Assembly (NCBI GenBank): GCA_044227925.1
Contig: JBGAVW010000015.1
Coordinates: 1-64,000 of the forward strand
Direction: 5' to 3'
Source of the DNA: JADJLQ01 sp044227925
Lineage (GTDB): Bacteria; Bacteroidota; Bacteroidia; Chitinophagales; Saprospiraceae
Length of the DNA: 64,000 nucleotides
In this document: in pieces, positions 10,812-19,800 of the stretch
Position numbering within the stretch: the stretch's first letter is position 1
Layout of the letters: each line of letters begins with the position of its first letter
Translations under genes and position numbers: made by a program
The notes under the pieces: model-generated
Told to the model about the DNA's origin: nothing
Seen by the model: the letters and a program-made list of their open reading frames with translations, nothing else
Databases searched by the model: none

Positions 10812-10842
10812 AAAAGGGAACCGGAAACGATTCCCTTTTTTG
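10812..10842. terminator. Bidirectional intrinsic terminator
   Basis: AAAAGGGAA pairs with TTCCCTTTT around a 10-nt loop, and T-rich sequence follows on both strands. It lies between the response regulator and the convergent yajC. A second hairpin (AAATAAGG/CCTTATTT, 10850-10857 with 10872-10879) adds to the insulation. Confidence 0.85.
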
Positions 10843-10917
10843 TTTTATAAAATAAGGAGCCCTCGCGGATGCCTTATTTTAAATAAGTATAATTGCTTTT
10901 ATTACAGACTAAGCCTG

Positions 10918-11247
10918 TCACTCCATTTTTGCAGGTGTGCCTTTTCGATAGGATTCCGTCATGTCCTTGGATATTGCACTTTTGACGATGTTTACATATG
11001 ATTTGGTATCAATTTGTAAAGAAATGATGTCTCCTTCGATTTTGTTTACCCGTCCTATGATACCACTCATCGTGACTACTTCATCCCCTTTTTTTACTTC
11101 TGTTTGGAATTTGACTTGATCTTTCTGTCTTTTTTGCTGTGGTCTTATAAAAAAGAAATACATGATAACCAATAAGAGCGGGAATAAAAGCAGATTAAAG
11201 ATATTTCCTCCGGCACCGGAAGCTTGTAAATACATGGTAAATAGCAT
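10918..11247 (-). CDS. yajC: Preprotein translocase accessory subunit YajC
   Basis: YajC is a small inner membrane protein associated with SecDF. I chose the ATG at 11247 (109 aa); 11235 is also possible. The frame is open further upstream but that extension would overlap the divergent aroK and has no family counterpart. The protein has one membrane helix (about residues 13-35, NLLLFPLLLVIMYFFFIRP) followed by the family signature FIRPQQKR. A small SH3-like cytoplasmic domain follows (KKGDEVVTMSGIIGRV). The C-terminal tail is charged. A TATTTTTG element on the minus strand (11286-11279) may be its -7 box. Confidence 0.93.
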   Translation of the reverse strand: MLFTMYLQASGAGGNIFNLLLFPLLLVIMYFFFIRPQQKRQKDQVKFQTEVKKGDEVVTMSGIIGRVNKIEGDIISLQIDTKSYVNIVKSAISKDMTESYRKGTPAKME

Positions 11248-11302
11248 TTTATAATATTTATTTAGATAATTTAAAATACAAAAATAATATATTGCACGAG
11301 AA

Positions 11303-11833
11303 ATGGAATCCAGGATTTTCCTGATCGGCTTTATGGGCAGTGGCAAGTCTACTTTAGGCAAGGCCCTGGCACATGATATTGGCTATGATTTTATGGATTT
11401 GGATAAAGTAATAGAAAATCAAAGCGGCATGCCTATAACTGAGATTTTCGGGAAATACGGGGAGCATGGTTTCAGAGAGAAAGAAAAGGAAACTTTACAT
11501 TCATTGGCCCTGGTAAGTAACACTTTGATAGCGACAGGTGGGGGAGCTCCTTGTTTTTATGATAATATGGAATGGATGAATAGTCATGGCCAGACCATAT
11601 TTATTGATTGCCCTGTGGATACTTTAGTGGATAGATTGCGATCCGAGCTGGATCACCGACCTCTTATAAAGGGATTTGATGATGCCGGATTGAAAAATTT
11701 TATCGTTGATAAACTCGCTGAGCGTATGCCTTATTATGCTCAGGCACAATTTCATGTTTTTGGTATTAACGATGTGTCGAAAATGGTGCGATGGATAAAA
11801 ATGGCTTTAGACCAAAAGGCAGCCGAACAGTGA
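11303..11833 (+). CDS. aroK: Shikimate kinase
   Basis: This enzyme phosphorylates shikimate with ATP, the fifth step of the shikimate pathway to chorismate and aromatic amino acids. The 176-aa length is typical. The Walker A P-loop is GFMGSGKS (about residues 9-16). MDLDKVIE holds the shikimate- and Mg-binding Asp region, FREKEKETL the substrate-binding Arg, TGGGAP the central Gly-rich motif, and LDHRPLI the lid arginine. It is divergently transcribed from yajC and stands alone; no other aro genes are present. Confidence 0.95.
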   Translation: MESRIFLIGFMGSGKSTLGKALAHDIGYDFMDLDKVIENQSGMPITEIFGKYGEHGFREKEKETLHSLALVSNTLIATGGGAPCFYDNMEWMNSHGQTIFIDCPVDTLVDRLRSELDHRPLIKGFDDAGLKNFIVDKLAERMPYYAQAQFHVFGINDVSKMVRWIKMALDQKAAEQ

Positions 11834-11845
11834 CCAGATAATTTA

Positions 11846-13393
11846 TTACTCCACTAATTTCTCAACCACATTTCCTGCGTTTATCACCTTGCCGGTAATG
11901 CGGGTATTGGAGCTCTCTAAACCAGTACTATGTATTAAATTGAATACTTCTTCGGTATTCAAGTCAGGATTGACACTTTTTATCAGGGCCACCAATCCTG
12001 TTACATAAGGCGAAGCCATACTGGTTCCGTTGAAAGGAGCATATTGATTACCTGGAATAGTGCTGAAAATATCTGCCCCGGGAGCTGCAATTCGATATTG
12101 AATAAACTCAACTGAATTAGAAAAAGAAGCTTTGTTTAATGAAGTATCTATGGCCGATACAGTGATGACACCTTGAGCATTGGCAGGAGCATAGTTTCTG
12201 GCATCAGCGTTGTCATTTCCCGCAGCTACTACTACTATGCAGCCTTTCTTATTCGCATAGGATACAGCATCATTATATGCATTTTGCCTTGAATCCAGGC
12301 TGCGGCCACCCAAAGACATATTGATTACAGTAGCACCATTATCCACCGCTTTTAGCATTCCGTTTATAATGTCCCGCTGTGTACCGGCTCCAAATCTGCC
12401 CAGTACTTTAATGCTGGTGACAGAGGCAAATTCGCCATTTGGAAAAACAGAGCTAATTCCCTTGCCATTGTTGGATAATGCAGCAGCAATTCCAGCCACA
12501 TGGGATCCGTGCCCTTTTTCATCTATATCATAGTTTTTCTCAAGGGATACATAAGACGCTTTAAGGTCTTCGTGATTTCCATCTACCCCAGTGTCGAGAA
12601 TAAATATTTTTGATTTCCTTTTAGGTTTCAGCAGGCCTTTTTGGTGTAATTCCAAGACCCGATTCCATCCTAATATTTCTACGGCCCATTGTTTATTTAC
12701 GTAGGGGTCATTTACCATCGGTTTAAAATTTCTGTTGATTTCATGCGATGGTATATCCGGCTCCACCGTAATCGTCTCATTATCTTCAATCCATGAAACG
12801 TGTTTGAGTGCGCTGAGTTGAGCTTTAATGTCAATGGTGTTTTTTTCCTGATCTTCAGGTATCTCTATAGAATAATAGTCGTCCAGCAAAGTACCTGTTT
12901 TATCTTTCAGTACAAAAGCGGGTTTCAATATCAAATCATTTTTTTCTACAAAAGTCTTTAGGCTCTCCAAGCCATTTTTTCCGTCCAAAGTCACTAATAA
13001 CTCCCATTCGTCTTCTGTGTTTATGACATCTTTATTTGTAGCAAATTCATTTTTATGCCATTGACTGATAAATAACCTGGACAAGGCGTAAAGGAGGATG
13101 ACAGCCAGCCAATACAAGCGTTTGTATTTGCGTATGGACTGAAATAGCAAAGAAGTAAAACCAAGAAGTAATAAGTCTTTGGTCAGCAATAAAATTTTTG
13201 AGGTGGCCGTAACCTGCACAAATGAAAAGGAAATAGAATAAATGGTTATACCCAATACGAGGCCAAGCTGAGCCAGCTTAGCCCATCCTTCCTTCTCTCT
13301 GACATAGTGCCAGAAGATCAGTGAAAAGGCTGCAAGCCAAAATCCTTTAGAATACCAGTCTATAAGGTGATTCATAGTACGAACTAACCACAT
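11846..13393 (-). CDS. Membrane-anchored subtilisin-like serine protease (S8)
   Basis: A 515-aa S8 peptidase with an unusual N-terminus. Residues 15-110 look like four membrane helices. Residues about 128-215 resemble a subtilase propeptide or inhibitor domain. The catalytic domain holds the triad Asp267 (FILDTGVDGN), His298 (GHGSHVAG) and Ser458 (NGTSMASP), with the oxyanion Asn in VVAAGNDN. All catalytic residues are present, so it should be active. Most secreted subtilases have a cleavable signal peptide rather than a multi-pass anchor, so this one probably stays membrane-bound with the protease domain outside the cytoplasm. Met7 is an equally plausible start. It converges with aroK. Confidence 0.9.
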   Translation of the reverse strand: MWLVRTMNHLIDWYSKGFWLAAFSLIFWHYVREKEGWAKLAQLGLVLGITIYSISFSFVQVTATSKILLLTKDLLLLGFTSLLFQSIRKYKRLYWLAVILLYALSRLFISQWHKNEFATNKDVINTEDEWELLVTLDGKNGLESLKTFVEKNDLILKPAFVLKDKTGTLLDDYYSIEIPEDQEKNTIDIKAQLSALKHVSWIEDNETITVEPDIPSHEINRNFKPMVNDPYVNKQWAVEILGWNRVLELHQKGLLKPKRKSKIFILDTGVDGNHEDLKASYVSLEKNYDIDEKGHGSHVAGIAAALSNNGKGISSVFPNGEFASVTSIKVLGRFGAGTQRDIINGMLKAVDNGATVINMSLGGRSLDSRQNAYNDAVSYANKKGCIVVVAAGNDNADARNYAPANAQGVITVSAIDTSLNKASFSNSVEFIQYRIAAPGADIFSTIPGNQYAPFNGTSMASPYVTGLVALIKSVNPDLNTEEVFNLIHSTGLESSNTRITGKVINAGNVVEKLVE

Positions 13394-13517
13394 TTTATCA
13401 GTAATTCAAAAAAAAATCGTTCAACATATGTTTTTTACAGACGAAAAATGGTCGTTCACTCTATTATTTGTAATTCTCTTAAAAACATCTTGAAATCCTT
13501 TAAATTTGCGCCTCTTT

Positions 13518-14453
13518 ATGGAAAAACATCATTGTGTGATTATAGGATCTGGCCCTGCAGGCTATACCGCTGCAATTTATGCAGCACGTGCCGGCATGCA
13601 ACCCCTCATGTATACCGGTACCGAACCCGGAGGCCAATTGACTTTAACCTCAGAAGTTGAAAATTTTCCTGGCTATCCACAGGGCATTTTAGGTCCAGAA
13701 CTGATGGAAGATCTAAGAAAACAAGCCGAACGCTTTGGTACCATACTTCGGTACGAGAGGATCGAAAAAGTAGATTTCACAGGACCTAAACATAAATTAA
13801 TATCTGAGGCAGAATTGGAAATTGAAGCTGATGCGGTAATTATAGCCACCGGTGCCAGCGCCAAATGGTTGGGATTACCATCGGAAAAGACCTATATGAA
13901 CAGGGGTGTAAGTGCCTGTGCCGTGTGCGATGGCTTTTTTTTCAGAGGAAAAGAAGTGGCCGTAGTGGGAGGTGGTGATACTGCTACAGAAGAGGCAATA
14001 TATCTTTCCAAGCTTTGTAAAAAAGTAACTCTCATAGTGAGGCGGGATGAATTGAGGGCCTCTAAAATCATGCAAGAGAGGGTATTAAATACTCCCAATT
14101 TAGAAGTGTTGTGGAATACGGAAACGGTAGAAATAAATGGAGGAGACAAGGGAGTGCAATCATTGACTTTAAAAAATAATTTATCCGGAGAAATATCCAC
14201 ATTGGAAGTGACAGGCCTTTTTGTTGCCATTGGTCACAAACCCAATACGGATATTTTTAAAGGGTGGATTACAATGGATGAGAGTGGTTATTTAATTACC
14301 GACCCGGGGTCTTCGAAAACGAATATAGCAGGTGTGTTTGCCAGTGGTGATGCCCAGGACAAAATATACAGGCAGGCTGTAACTGCAGCAGGGACCGGAT
14401 GTATGGCTGCACTTGATGCAGAAAGATACCTGAGCGCCCTTGGTGTGATTTAA
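13518..14453 (+). CDS. trxB: Thioredoxin-disulfide reductase
   Basis: This FAD enzyme transfers electrons from NADPH to thioredoxin. I use the second ATG (MEKHHC, 311 aa); the frame has another ATG four codons upstream. The FAD-binding GSGPAGYTAA comes first. The redox-active CAVC pair is at residues 134-137 (SACAVCDGFF), and the NADPH-binding motif is VVGGGDTATEEA. The C-terminal FAD motif is GVFASGDAQDK. The length is typical. A TAAATTTG element at 13501-13508 would put the transcript start only a few nucleotides before the ATG. The fbaA gene follows after 44 nt. Confidence 0.96.
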   Translation: MEKHHCVIIGSGPAGYTAAIYAARAGMQPLMYTGTEPGGQLTLTSEVENFPGYPQGILGPELMEDLRKQAERFGTILRYERIEKVDFTGPKHKLISEAELEIEADAVIIATGASAKWLGLPSEKTYMNRGVSACAVCDGFFFRGKEVAVVGGGDTATEEAIYLSKLCKKVTLIVRRDELRASKIMQERVLNTPNLEVLWNTETVEINGGDKGVQSLTLKNNLSGEISTLEVTGLFVAIGHKPNTDIFKGWITMDESGYLITDPGSSKTNIAGVFASGDAQDKIYRQAVTAAGTGCMAALDAERYLSALGVI

Positions 14454-14497
14454 ACGAATAAAGCAACAAATTAAAATTCATTTTTCAATACTATTTT

Positions 14498-15571
14498 ATG
14501 ATTAATACAAAACTGAAACCCGGCGTTATCCACGGAGCAGCCCTTAAAGATTTATACGACTACGCAAATGCAGATAATTTTGCAATACCTGCTGTAAACG
14601 TGATCGGGACCAATACTATCAATGCTGTATTGGAAACAGCCAAAGAAGTAAATAGTCCGGTTATCATTCAGTTTTCTAATGGTGGTGCCTCTTTTGTGGC
14701 AGGCAAAGGGTTGAAAAATGATGTGCAACAGGCTTCGATATTAGGTGCCGTCTCCGGCGCCATGCACATACACCTCATGGCCAAAGCCTATGGTGTGCCC
14801 GTGGTCATTCATACAGATCATTGTGCTAAGAATTTATTACCCTGGATTGATGGTTTGCTTGAAGTGGGAGAAAAATTTTTTAAAACCAGGGGGATCCCTC
14901 TGTTTAGCAGCCATATGCTGGATCTCAGTGAGGAACCAATCCACGAAAATATATCGATTTCTAAAAAGTATTTTAAAAGAATGGCCCGGATAGGTACAGG
15001 TATTGAAATAGAGCTGGGAGTGACCGGTGGGGAAGAGGATGGGGTGGATAATAGTGGAGTAGACAATGATAAATTGTATACCCAACCGGAGCATGTAGCA
15101 CAAGCCTACGAAGAACTTTCAAAGATTGCTAATACATTTACCATTGCTGCGGCATTTGGAAATGTACATGGTGTGTATGCTCCCGGTAACGTTTCACTCA
15201 AGCCCATCATACTTAAAAACTCACAAAACTATATTAAAGACCAATATAAAACTTCGTCTGACCAGCCTGTAAATTTTGTATTCCATGGTGGATCTGGCTG
15301 CTCGCGTGAAGACATCAGGGAAGCCATAAGCTATGGGGCTATAAAAATGAATATCGATACCGATATGCAATGGGCATTCTGGGAAGGGATTAAAAATTAT
15401 TATGACAAAAAGAAAGATTATCTCCAGGCACAGTTAGGTAATCCGGAAGGAGCTGACAAACCCAATAAAAGCAGTTACGATCCCAGAAAATGGCTTAGAA
15501 GCGGTGAGGAAAATTTCAAGAAGAGATTGAAAGAAGCATTTGAAGATTTGAATTGTATAAATAAGAACTAA
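14498..15571 (+). CDS. fbaA: Class II fructose-bisphosphate aldolase
   Basis: A zinc-dependent aldolase that interconverts fructose-1,6-bisphosphate with dihydroxyacetone phosphate and glyceraldehyde-3-phosphate. The 357-aa length and sequence fit the class IIA (E. coli FbaA) type. Signatures are IPAVNV near the N-terminus, HTDHCAK with catalytic Asp and a zinc-binding His, ELGVTGGEEDG, AAFGNVHGVY with another zinc-binding His, VFHGGSGC, and KMNIDTDMQWAFW. It lies downstream of trxB and ends at a strong terminator shared with the convergent miaE. Confidence 0.96.
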   Translation: MINTKLKPGVIHGAALKDLYDYANADNFAIPAVNVIGTNTINAVLETAKEVNSPVIIQFSNGGASFVAGKGLKNDVQQASILGAVSGAMHIHLMAKAYGVPVVIHTDHCAKNLLPWIDGLLEVGEKFFKTRGIPLFSSHMLDLSEEPIHENISISKKYFKRMARIGTGIEIELGVTGGEEDGVDNSGVDNDKLYTQPEHVAQAYEELSKIANTFTIAAAFGNVHGVYAPGNVSLKPIILKNSQNYIKDQYKTSSDQPVNFVFHGGSGCSREDIREAISYGAIKMNIDTDMQWAFWEGIKNYYDKKKDYLQAQLGNPEGADKPNKSSYDPRKWLRSGEENFKKRLKEAFEDLNCINKN

Positions 15572-15594
15572 TCTTCCTGTAAAATAAAATTATA

Positions 15595-15628
15595 AAAAAG
15601 GGGTGTAGCGATGGTTGCTCCCCTTTTT
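15595..15628. terminator. Bidirectional intrinsic terminator between fbaA and miaE
   Basis: AAAAAGGGG pairs with CCCCTTTTT with partial pairing inside the loop. A T-rich run follows on the plus strand, and CCCCTTTTTTATAATTTT follows on the minus strand, so it can end both convergent transcripts. Confidence 0.85.
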
Positions 15629-15693
15629 ATTTTTTTAAAAAAGAGCCTAATCTGTCTTTTAATAAATCGATTTTTTGAAATAAATAAATCAAA

Positions 15694-16278
15694 TCAATGC
15701 AAAGCCGCCCGCAGGGGCAGGTGTTCTATGATTTCTCCTTCTTTTTTTACCCACCAGCTAAGTCTTTCATATACCTGATCCTTTTCAAAATAGTTCAAGG
15801 CCATTTTAACGTAAATATTTCCATGTTTTGCCTCTGAGGTCCAAAGCATTTTATAGAATTTTTTTAACTCCGGATCGGACAGGTTTTCTTCAATCATTTT
15901 AAATCTTTCGGCTCCTCGCATTTCCACCAGTGAACCAACTAATAATCTGTCCATGAATCGTTGCAATACAGGTGTTTTCATTAGTCCCATGAGGGCTTTG
16001 ATATAGGGATCTTCCTGCATAGAAGCGGGCAAGGGAATACCGCGGTGTTTCATAATGGAATATACCTGGTTAAAATGATCCAATTCTTCTATGGCCGTTT
16101 CAATCAGATCAGAGATTATTTCACTGCGATCGGGATACTTGGCAACCATGCCCATAGCCATAGCACTGGCTTTTCGCTCACAATCAGCATGATCTTGTAA
16201 AAATGTATTAAAATCATGAAGCACCGTATCTACCCAAGCCTGTGATGAAGGTACTGCTACATCAAGACTTAGCTTCAT
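15694..16278 (-). CDS. miaE: tRNA 2-methylthio-N6-isopentenyladenosine-37 hydroxylase MiaE
   Basis: MiaE is a non-heme diiron monooxygenase that hydroxylates the isopentenyl side chain of ms2i6A at tRNA position 37. The 194-aa protein has the ferritin-like four-helix arrangement with iron-ligand motifs in order: Glu in DCERKASA, EELDHF, EMRGAERF and EAKHGNIY. The ATG overlaps the stop of the small ORF upstream by four bases, which suggests translational coupling. MiaE is not universal in Bacteroidota. miaA and miaB are not in this window. Confidence 0.93.
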   Translation of the reverse strand: MKLSLDVAVPSSQAWVDTVLHDFNTFLQDHADCERKASAMAMGMVAKYPDRSEIISDLIETAIEELDHFNQVYSIMKHRGIPLPASMQEDPYIKALMGLMKTPVLQRFMDRLLVGSLVEMRGAERFKMIEENLSDPELKKFYKMLWTSEAKHGNIYVKMALNYFEKDQVYERLSWWVKKEGEIIEHLPLRAALH

Positions 16279-16439
16279 GTGCTTTGAAATAGCATATAAA
16301 TGAGAAAGAAAAGGATTACCGCGATGATCCCAACTATGGTAAAGAAATTTTTCATTTGTTTTACATCGCTTTTGCCTTTTACCGGTTTGGGTTTGGCTTT
16401 TGATTTACTAGTTGTCATATGTATTGTATATTCTTCCAT
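16275..16439 (-). CDS. Small single-pass membrane peptide overlapping miaE
   Basis: This 54-aa ORF has a Lys/Pro-rich polar N-terminal half (TSKSKAKPKPVKGKSDV), then one hydrophobic helix (about residues 31-50, FFTIVGIIAVILFFLIY) and a short tail. Its TGA overlaps the miaE ATG as ATGA. A second in-frame ATG (16418) would give 47 aa. The positively charged face followed by a single helix suggests an inner membrane peptide with a cytoplasmic N-terminus. I recognise no family. The 4-nt overlap is the main evidence that it is translated. Confidence 0.6.
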   Translation of the reverse strand: MEEYTIHMTTSKSKAKPKPVKGKSDVKQMKNFFTIVGIIAVILFFLIYMLFQST

Positions 16440-16831
16440 TCAAAGCTAAATAATTCCTTTTAACTTTGTGATACTAAGGATGTAAAATTATATCATCTTT
16501 TCCACAGACCACCCACTTCGCCTGTTTATAAATTTATGTTTTTTGGTGAATATGATGAAACTTTCAGGCATTTTAAGAAGTAGATCACTGGAGTCAATAG
16601 AAGAGGCTTGATACAATAAAAAGTTGAAAACAAACTACTATCCCCGGGTAAAAACGTTGCCATTCAGGGAGAATTGGTGAGAGAGGATGCAAAGTAATAA
16701 TCCACTACTAAACTGCCAATCTGTGATGATATTCATTTACGCAGGAATATTTGGACTATACAGAATTTGTCTGCATTGTAATCATTACCCATACCCATGG
16801 CTTTAACAGAAATAAAGATTGTAAGAAAAGC
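16440..16831. other. Intergenic region, no gene seen
   Basis: These 392 bases lie between the miaE unit and the end of the heme-binding dehydrogenase gene. Only short ORFs without family features are present (one of 68 codons on the plus strand runs into the neighbouring gene). No tRNA-like or strong terminator structure was seen. Confidence 0.5.
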
Positions 16832-19800
16832 TTATTTCAAATTGGCCAGAAACTCCACTACATCTCGCATATCTCTTTTCGTCATTTTCTCTGTCATCTT
16901 GGGCATACTGGATGGTATGTTTTTGCGGGATTGAATACGGTCAGTCGGAATTTTTAATGGTTCTGCGTCAGCAGTAGTAATAAGTAATTCTTTTGCTGAC
17001 TCTTTTTCGAGCTTACCATGTACTTCAGAACCATCTTTCAAAGTAAGTGATACCATTCCATAGCCAGGTGCAAGGCGGGCACTGGGGTCAACTATTGATT
17101 CCAATATCTGTGCCCTGGTAAGTGTAGCACCGATTTTACTCAGGTCAGGTCCTACATTACTGCCAGCGCCGCGCACAGTATGACATTTGATACATTGGGC
17201 TGTGGTATTTTCATTAAAAAAGCGCCAGCCGTTCCTGAAATTACCACCTTCCAAAGCGGATGCGTATTCATCCATAGGCTTTGAATATACCTGAGATGTT
17301 TTCAGCTTGGCAAGCAATTTTTCGTTTTTTGTTTTTTCCACAGTTTCTATAATATCCAAATTAATGGCTGAAGGGATTTTATTGGATTTCATGTCATCTA
17401 ATAAGCCAGATAATATAGTTTCGGTTTTTTCTATTGGCATTTTGCCTAAGACAGAGATGAATCCTTGTTGTTCCTGAGTGGTACCGGTAGCCAATAAAGT
17501 CTTTATTAACTGATTGAGTTCGACTTCGGTCATTTCGGTTTTATCTACCAGTCCCAAGGCAGCTGATCGCACTTTACGACTTTTGTCTTTAATTCCAAGT
17601 GAAATCATTTGATTTAATGAAGGATGCTTCAGGGTATTCATTGCCTGTAAAGCAGCTACTCTTACATCAGCACTATCGTTCTTGGTAAAAATGGAAGTAA
17701 GCTCATTATTGTAATTTTGAATATTAAGTGCAGCCAAAAGGCCAGCTGTAGAAATCAATAATTCCGGATTTTTAGTCATCAGGAATACCGGTAGTTTATC
17801 ATTTATCTTTTGTTTTACTTCCTCACTATTTCTTTTGAATTCGCCACGGTATCGTCCGTCTACACGATCTAAAACAGAAGGGTCTGCCCAGGTACCAATG
17901 GTCGCCATGGCTTCAGCTTTTAATACTTCAGGTACGCTAGTATTTTGAGCAAATGTTACCAGGTATTCCAATTCTTTGTTGGTTCCCACTCTCAGACAGG
18001 CGTTAATGGCCCGTCGGATTAATGGCTCGGACATAAACTTTGATTGATTTAGTATAGCCGCTAATTCAGGTAATGCTTCTGGTATGGATTCATCATCGTT
18101 GATTGCTCTGGCTGCTTCGGTGACGATATATTCATCAGTATCATTGAGAAATGCTTTGATTAAAGGTGATTTTAATCTTCTAAGAGCCAGCACTGCAGCA
18201 ATCTTTACAGACCTGGATGGATTACCAGATAAAGAGGCTATCTTTTCAGGGGTGCTTATACGTGATAAGGCAAGATTGGCTGCATGTCGGATATATAAGT
18301 CGCTATCTCTGTTGGCCTCTATTACTTTCAAGAGAGGATCAAAAGAGGGTTCGTATTTTATTCTGCCCAATGCCTGGCAAGTAAAAAACTGGATTCGAGG
18401 ATTTGTTGAATGAATGTGCTTGACTATCTCTGGCCCGGCTTCTTTTACCTTATTATCGCCAAGCACTTTAATAGATTGGGCTATGATTTCTTCGTCCTGG
18501 TCCCGTAATAGTTTTATCAGTTCGGCCGATTGTTTCCCTCCATGGCTTATCAGCTGACCAAGGCCCCAAATGCCATGTATCCTTGCCAATTGATTTTCAC
18601 GTTGTGCAATGGATTGAGTGAAAATAGATTCTGATTTATTGCCTCTTTTGGCAAGCTCGTACTGTGCTTTAAGGCGGATGCGCATATCGGTGTATTTCAG
18701 CAGGTCACTCAATTGTGATTCGCTAAGTTTTTCGAATTTTTCTTTAAATAAGGATGCTGTTTTTTCTCTTTCAGCCCTGAGATCATTTTTATCTGGAGCG
18801 ACATCAATTTTCCATACGCGACCGTAATTTTTAGTACTCCATCCATTTACCCAGTCTGCTGCATACAAGGCTCCATCTGTACCAAACCGGATGCCTGTAG
18901 GCAATATTCCACTGACCATATCAAGATCTGTCTTTAGCTCGAAGGAGGCGCCCTTGGGTTTTAGATCAAACGCCCAGATGTGTGAAGATGATGGATTACC
19001 AACAAATTCAACCAGAAAAAATTTATTCAGCCAATCCTTACCGAGAGCAGTACCTGGATTGTATACCATGCCGGTCGGGCCATTATGAAAATTCTGTATA
19101 GGCGGTATGATATAAGCAGCCTGACCTTGCCATCTTGGTACTGATAATTTTTCATTCATCCATACATGATATTTATTGTTTTTTGGGTCAGTATATTTAC
19201 CATATTGCCAGTTCGATCTCCAACCTGCATCAGAGCCTTCCACTACGTGTACCAATCTTTCACTTTCACCTCTGTGATCTCCATCGTTGTCAGAAGAAAT
19301 CAGGTTGCCATATTCATCAAATACAAACTCATGGGTATTGCGAAGCCCTTTGGCAAAGACTTCAAAATCAGATCCGTCAGGATTGCTTCTCAGTATCAAA
19401 CCTTCATTGGGATGGTGGTATGTAGTGCCTGCTTTATCTGTTATGGTCGCACCAATATCCCCGATATTCCAATATAATTTACCATCGGGACCCTGGACGA
19501 TGCCGGATAGATTATGACCGCTGAATCCAATATGAACCGAATAGCCATGTGAGATGGAGGTCTTTTTGTCCATGATGCCATCACCATCGGTATCTTCCAT
19601 ATGCCAAACATCCGGACCCACAGTGAGAAACATATCGTGATCCCTTACTAAAATACCGGCAAGAATATCAGTAATTTCATCATTAAAATCATTAATTACC
19701 CGGGTAGATTTATCAGCTAATCCATCACCGTCCATATCCTCTATTTTCCAAACTTCTTCTTTTTCTACAGCCAGATCATGCCAGTCATGAATACTATCTT

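Noticed and set aside
16751..16957. 68-codon plus-strand ORF
   Set aside because: It overlaps the 3' end of the heme dehydrogenase gene antisense and lacks any family feature.
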